Part shown: piece by piece, positions 61,604 to 64,000 of the stretch
How positions within the stretch are numbered: the stretch's first letter is position 1
Layout of the letters: each line of letters opens with the position of its first letter
NCBI GenBank assembly: GCA_026627065.1
Contig: JAPNUO010000001.1
Coordinates: forward strand, 124,001-188,000
DNA from: Bacillota bacterium
Lineage (GTDB): Bacteria; Bacillota; Sulfobacillia; Sulfobacillales; Sulfobacillaceae
Direction: 5' to 3'
DNA: 64,000 bases
Program-made: the position numbers and the translations under genes
The notes under the pieces: model-generated
What the model was told of the DNA's origin: nothing
The model's database searches: none
The model's input: only the letters and a program-made list of their open reading frames with translations

Positions 61604-62545
61604 ATGTTTCGTCGACACAAGATTACCGTGATTGGATCGGGAGCGACCGGCGCGACCACCGCGCACTTGCTGGCCCTTAAGGAATTGGGCGATGTGGTCT
61701 TGGTGGACATTCAAGAAGGGATTCCTCAGGGCAAGGCCTTGGATATGTGGGAATCCGGGCCGATTGAAGGCTTCTCCATGAAAGTGGTAGGATCCAATGA
61801 TTACGAGCCGTCCCGCAACTCGGACATCATCGTGGTCACGGCGGGTCTTCCCCGGAAGGAAGGGATGAGCCGCAATGACCTCCTCAAGGTAAACTCCGAA
61901 GTCGTGTACGACGTGGTGCAAAAGGCTAGTCGGCTCTCGCCGGACGCCGTGATTGTCGTGTTGACCAATCCGGCGGACGTTATGGCCTATGTTGCCCAAA
62001 AGGCCAGCGGGTTCCCGCACCATCGGGTGATGGGCCAGGCCGGGGTGCTGGATTCGGCCCGGTTTCGCGCCTTTTTGGCGGAAGCTCTCAATGTGTCCCC
62101 GAAGGACATTTCGGCCTTTGTCATGGGGGGGCACGGCGACGACATGGTGCCGCTCGTCCGTTATTCCTACGCCGGCGGGATTCCGGTGGAAAAGTTGCTG
62201 CCCAAGGACACCATCGACCAAATTGTCCAGCGCACCCGAACCGGGGGCGGAGAAGTGCTCTCATTGATGAAAGTCTCGGCATTTTACGCGCCGGCCTCTT
62301 CCCTGGCGGAGATGGTGAAGGCGGTCTTGCTGGACGAGCGCCGCATTTTGCCGGTGATTAGTTACCTCAATGGAGAATACGGCGAGCGCGATATTTACGT
62401 GGGCGTGCCTGCCATTATTGGAGGCAACGGCGTCGAGAAGGTCTTGGAAGTGGAATTTACCGAGGAGGAACGGGAAGCCTTCAAAAAGTCGGTCGCCTCG
62501 GTACGCGGGCCGTTGTCGCTTTTGACGTTAGGCGCCAGCAACTAG
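61604..62545 (+). CDS. mdh: malate dehydrogenase (LDH-like type)
   Basis: A 313-residue NAD-dependent malate dehydrogenase, ATG 61604 with GAGGG 6 bases upstream; an ATG at 61598 is too close to it. The nucleotide fold is TVIGSGATGATTAHLLALKE with Asp in VVLVDIQEGIP (NAD). Substrate Arg residues lie in GLPRKEGMSRNDLL, where the first Arg defines malate over lactate use; the Asp-Arg of VLDSARFR and catalytic His in VMGGHGDDMVPL are present. It is followed after a 290-base spacer by sucC, a TCA-cycle neighbourhood. Confidence 0.95.
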   Translation: MFRRHKITVIGSGATGATTAHLLALKELGDVVLVDIQEGIPQGKALDMWESGPIEGFSMKVVGSNDYEPSRNSDIIVVTAGLPRKEGMSRNDLLKVNSEVVYDVVQKASRLSPDAVIVVLTNPADVMAYVAQKASGFPHHRVMGQAGVLDSARFRAFLAEALNVSPKDISAFVMGGHGDDMVPLVRYSYAGGIPVEKLLPKDTIDQIVQRTRTGGGEVLSLMKVSAFYAPASSLAEMVKAVLLDERRILPVISYLNGEYGERDIYVGVPAIIGGNGVEKVLEVEFTEEEREAFKKSVASVRGPLSLLTLGASN

Positions 62546-62836
62546 GGCATGGCTCAGCGCGACTGTGCGCAGGCCGGCAGGGGAGACAGCGGGGCTTCGA
62601 GGGGTCTCCGCGTGGACTCTTGTGCGAGAGGGACGTGCCTCGTGGGAACCCAGCGACGGAGGGGGGGACGCTCTGAGTGAGCGGAATTAGCTGAGAGGAA
62701 GGCCTTCCTGGCGTTCAGCGGGGGAGCCGCTCTGGCGGGGAAAGCGCCGAGATCCCCGTGGCTGGGACCTCCTGGGAGGCTGCCGCGGGCACCTAAGCCT
62801 TCGCGCCCAATCAACGATGTTAGAGGGGGAAAGCTC
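62546..62836. other. GC-rich spacer between mdh and sucC
   Basis: 291 bases without a supported gene. A perfect 14-bp palindrome AGGAAGGCCTTCCT occurs at 62696-62709, with further short inverted repeats around it. It may carry a terminator or leader structure for sucCD, but no T run follows. Confidence 0.35.
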
Positions 62837-63952
62837 GTGAAACAGTATGAATACTTGGCCAAGGCCGTCCTGCGCGACCACGGTATTCCCACGCCGCCAG
62901 GCCAGTTGGTCCGTTCGCCCGATGAGGCTGCTCAAGCCGTGCAAGCGATTGGTCCCGCAGCCTTAAAGGCGCAGGTGCTGGTCGGCGGGCGCGGTAAGGC
63001 GGGCGGGATTCGCTTTGCTGAAACGCCAGATGAGGCACGCGCTGTCGCCCAAGCGATGCTGGGAATGAATCTCAAGGGCTACACTGTCGAGACGCTATAC
63101 GCCGAGGCCAAGCTCCAGATTGAGCGGGAATTTTACATATCGGTGACCACGGATCGCAACCGCAAGACCCCCTTGGTCATGGCCTCCCTCAAAGGGGGCA
63201 TGGAAATCGAAGAGGTGGCGGACGAAGACATCGTGCGCCAGTGGGTCGATCCGCGGATTGGCGTGATGCCGTACTTTGGGCGGGAATTGGCGGCGCGGTT
63301 GGGGTTGCACGGGGGAATCGCCCGAGAATTTGCCGATTTGGTGGTCAAGCTCTATCAGATTTACCGCGAGCGCGACGCCGAACTCGTGGAAATCAACCCG
63401 CTGGCGGTCGTTGATGGGCACCTGGTGGCCGCCGATGCCCGCCTGAACCTTGACGACAGTGCGCTGTTCCGCCATCCCGAGGTTGAGCGCATCGACGAAG
63501 GATCGGCGCTGGAACAAAAGGTGCATCAAATTGGCCTCGCGTATGTGGAATTGGACGGCGACATCGCCATTATGGCCAATGGCGCCGGCATGGCCATGGC
63601 GACCGTCGATGCCATCCAATATTTCGGTGGGAAGCCGGCAAACTTTTTAGACGCGGGCGGCGGAGCGTCGGTGGAGCCAACGGCGCAGGCCCTGGACGTG
63701 CTGGTGTCCATGAATCCCAAAGTGATTTTTATCAACATTTTTGGTGGGATTACCCGCTGCGACGATGTCGCCAAGGCCATCTTGCAGGTCAAAGCCTCAC
63801 GCGGCATTCCCGTGCCCTTAGTCGTGCGGCTGGTGGGGACGAACGAAAAAGAAGGTGTGCGCCTCTTGGAGGAGGCAGGCATTTCTGCATACTCCGACAT
63901 GGCGCCGGCGGCGGAACGCGCGGTGATGCTCGCAGGGGAGGGCCGTCCATAA
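62837..63952 (+). CDS. sucC: succinate-CoA ligase (ADP-forming) beta subunit
   Basis: A 371-residue ATP-grasp subunit of succinyl-CoA synthetase, making ATP or GTP from succinyl-CoA. GTG 62837 has GAGGGGG upstream. Blocks: MKQYEYLAKAVLRDHGIPTP, KAQVLVGGRGKAGGIRFAET, EREFYISVTTDRNRKTPLVM, ELVEINPLAVVDGHLVAADA with metal ligands, ANGAGMAMATVDAI and IFINIFGGITRCDDVAKAI. It lacks nothing essential. Its stop overlaps sucD by one base. Confidence 0.95.
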   Translation: MKQYEYLAKAVLRDHGIPTPPGQLVRSPDEAAQAVQAIGPAALKAQVLVGGRGKAGGIRFAETPDEARAVAQAMLGMNLKGYTVETLYAEAKLQIEREFYISVTTDRNRKTPLVMASLKGGMEIEEVADEDIVRQWVDPRIGVMPYFGRELAARLGLHGGIAREFADLVVKLYQIYRERDAELVEINPLAVVDGHLVAADARLNLDDSALFRHPEVERIDEGSALEQKVHQIGLAYVELDGDIAIMANGAGMAMATVDAIQYFGGKPANFLDAGGGASVEPTAQALDVLVSMNPKVIFINIFGGITRCDDVAKAILQVKASRGIPVPLVVRLVGTNEKEGVRLLEEAGISAYSDMAPAAERAVMLAGEGRP

Positions 63953-64000
63953 TGGCGATCATTTTAACCAGAGATGCGAAAATTGTGGTCCAAGGCATCA
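63952..64000 (+). CDS. sucD: succinate-CoA ligase alpha subunit, start only
   Basis: The ATG at 63952 overlaps the sucC stop (TAATG). The visible 16 codons read MAIILTRDAKIVVQGI, the usual SucD beginning before the Rossmann G-x-T-G-x-x-G. The gene runs out of the window. Confidence 0.85.
   Translation, partial: MAIILTRDAKIVVQGI

Noticed and set aside
1..64000. CRISPR arrays, tRNA or rRNA genes
   Set aside because: No regular direct repeats with spacers, no cloverleaf with a T-loop GTTCRA pattern in the right context, and no rRNA-like blocks were found by reading.

Overview
The window looks like a chromosomal segment of a GC-rich, low-branching Gram-positive bacterium, most plausibly a Sulfobacillus-like acidophilic Firmicute. 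This is inferred from strong AGGAGG-type ribosome binding sites, a menaquinone-only quinone pathway, a UgtP-type glycolipid glucosyltransferase with a YkoP-type deacetylase, a form II molybdenum hydroxylase cluster, and FeoA/FeoB ferrous iron uptake. No rRNA, tRNA or CRISPR array was found. The taxonomic guess is not proven by anything in the sequence.

Bases 1-9079 form a decayed accessory region. It holds fragments of secreted beta-propeller-like (BNR) proteins, remnants of IS1634-like, IS3-like and IS110-like transposases, a frameshifted MFS transporter and a cut-off flavoprotein. The only intact-looking genes are a lipoprotein (810-1607) and small hypothetical genes.

Bases 9080-18350 form an aromatic acid catabolic island: an MFS exporter, a GntR/FadR-type regulator, gentisate 1,2-dioxygenase, a fumarylpyruvate hydrolase-type FAA protein, an acyl/aryl-CoA ligase, an FAD aromatic monooxygenase with a small partner gene, and an MFS permease. 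Three of its transcription units carry the same AT-rich 11-mer close upstream, one of them inside a perfect 16-bp palindrome. This is a likely shared operator for the GntR protein.

Bases 19026-27302 are the menaquinone operon on the minus strand (menF-menD-udgB-menH-menB-menE-menA and a small membrane protein). It has a strong promoter that appears to give a leaderless menF mRNA. menC is absent, and a family 5 uracil-DNA glycosylase is embedded in it. Divergent from it run an aminoglycoside-phosphotransferase-fold protein with an altered catalytic loop, prephenate dehydratase and a ThiD-like protein. A YigZ gene, a glycolipid/cell envelope operon (UgtP-like, MFS, deacetylase-YkoP), an ammonium channel and an amino acid permease follow.

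Bases 37385-45772 carry a molybdenum hydroxylase cluster in the order coxS-coxL-coxM-coxD-coxE-coxG-xdhC/coxI-mocA. Its large subunit has the form II active-site loop (AYRGAGR). Next come an alpha/beta hydrolase, a two-component system, tatC overlapping feoA, a four-carbon acid sugar kinase/dehydrogenase pair (dtnK-pdxA2), a membrane-anchored HdrD-like Fe-S oxidoreductase, an SDR, a TauE-like permease, an MFS transporter, a polytopic membrane protein, feoB with a zinc-ribbon partner, and the TCA genes mdh, sucC and the start of sucD. Several 300-450 base GC-rich spacers in this half carry no recognisable gene.
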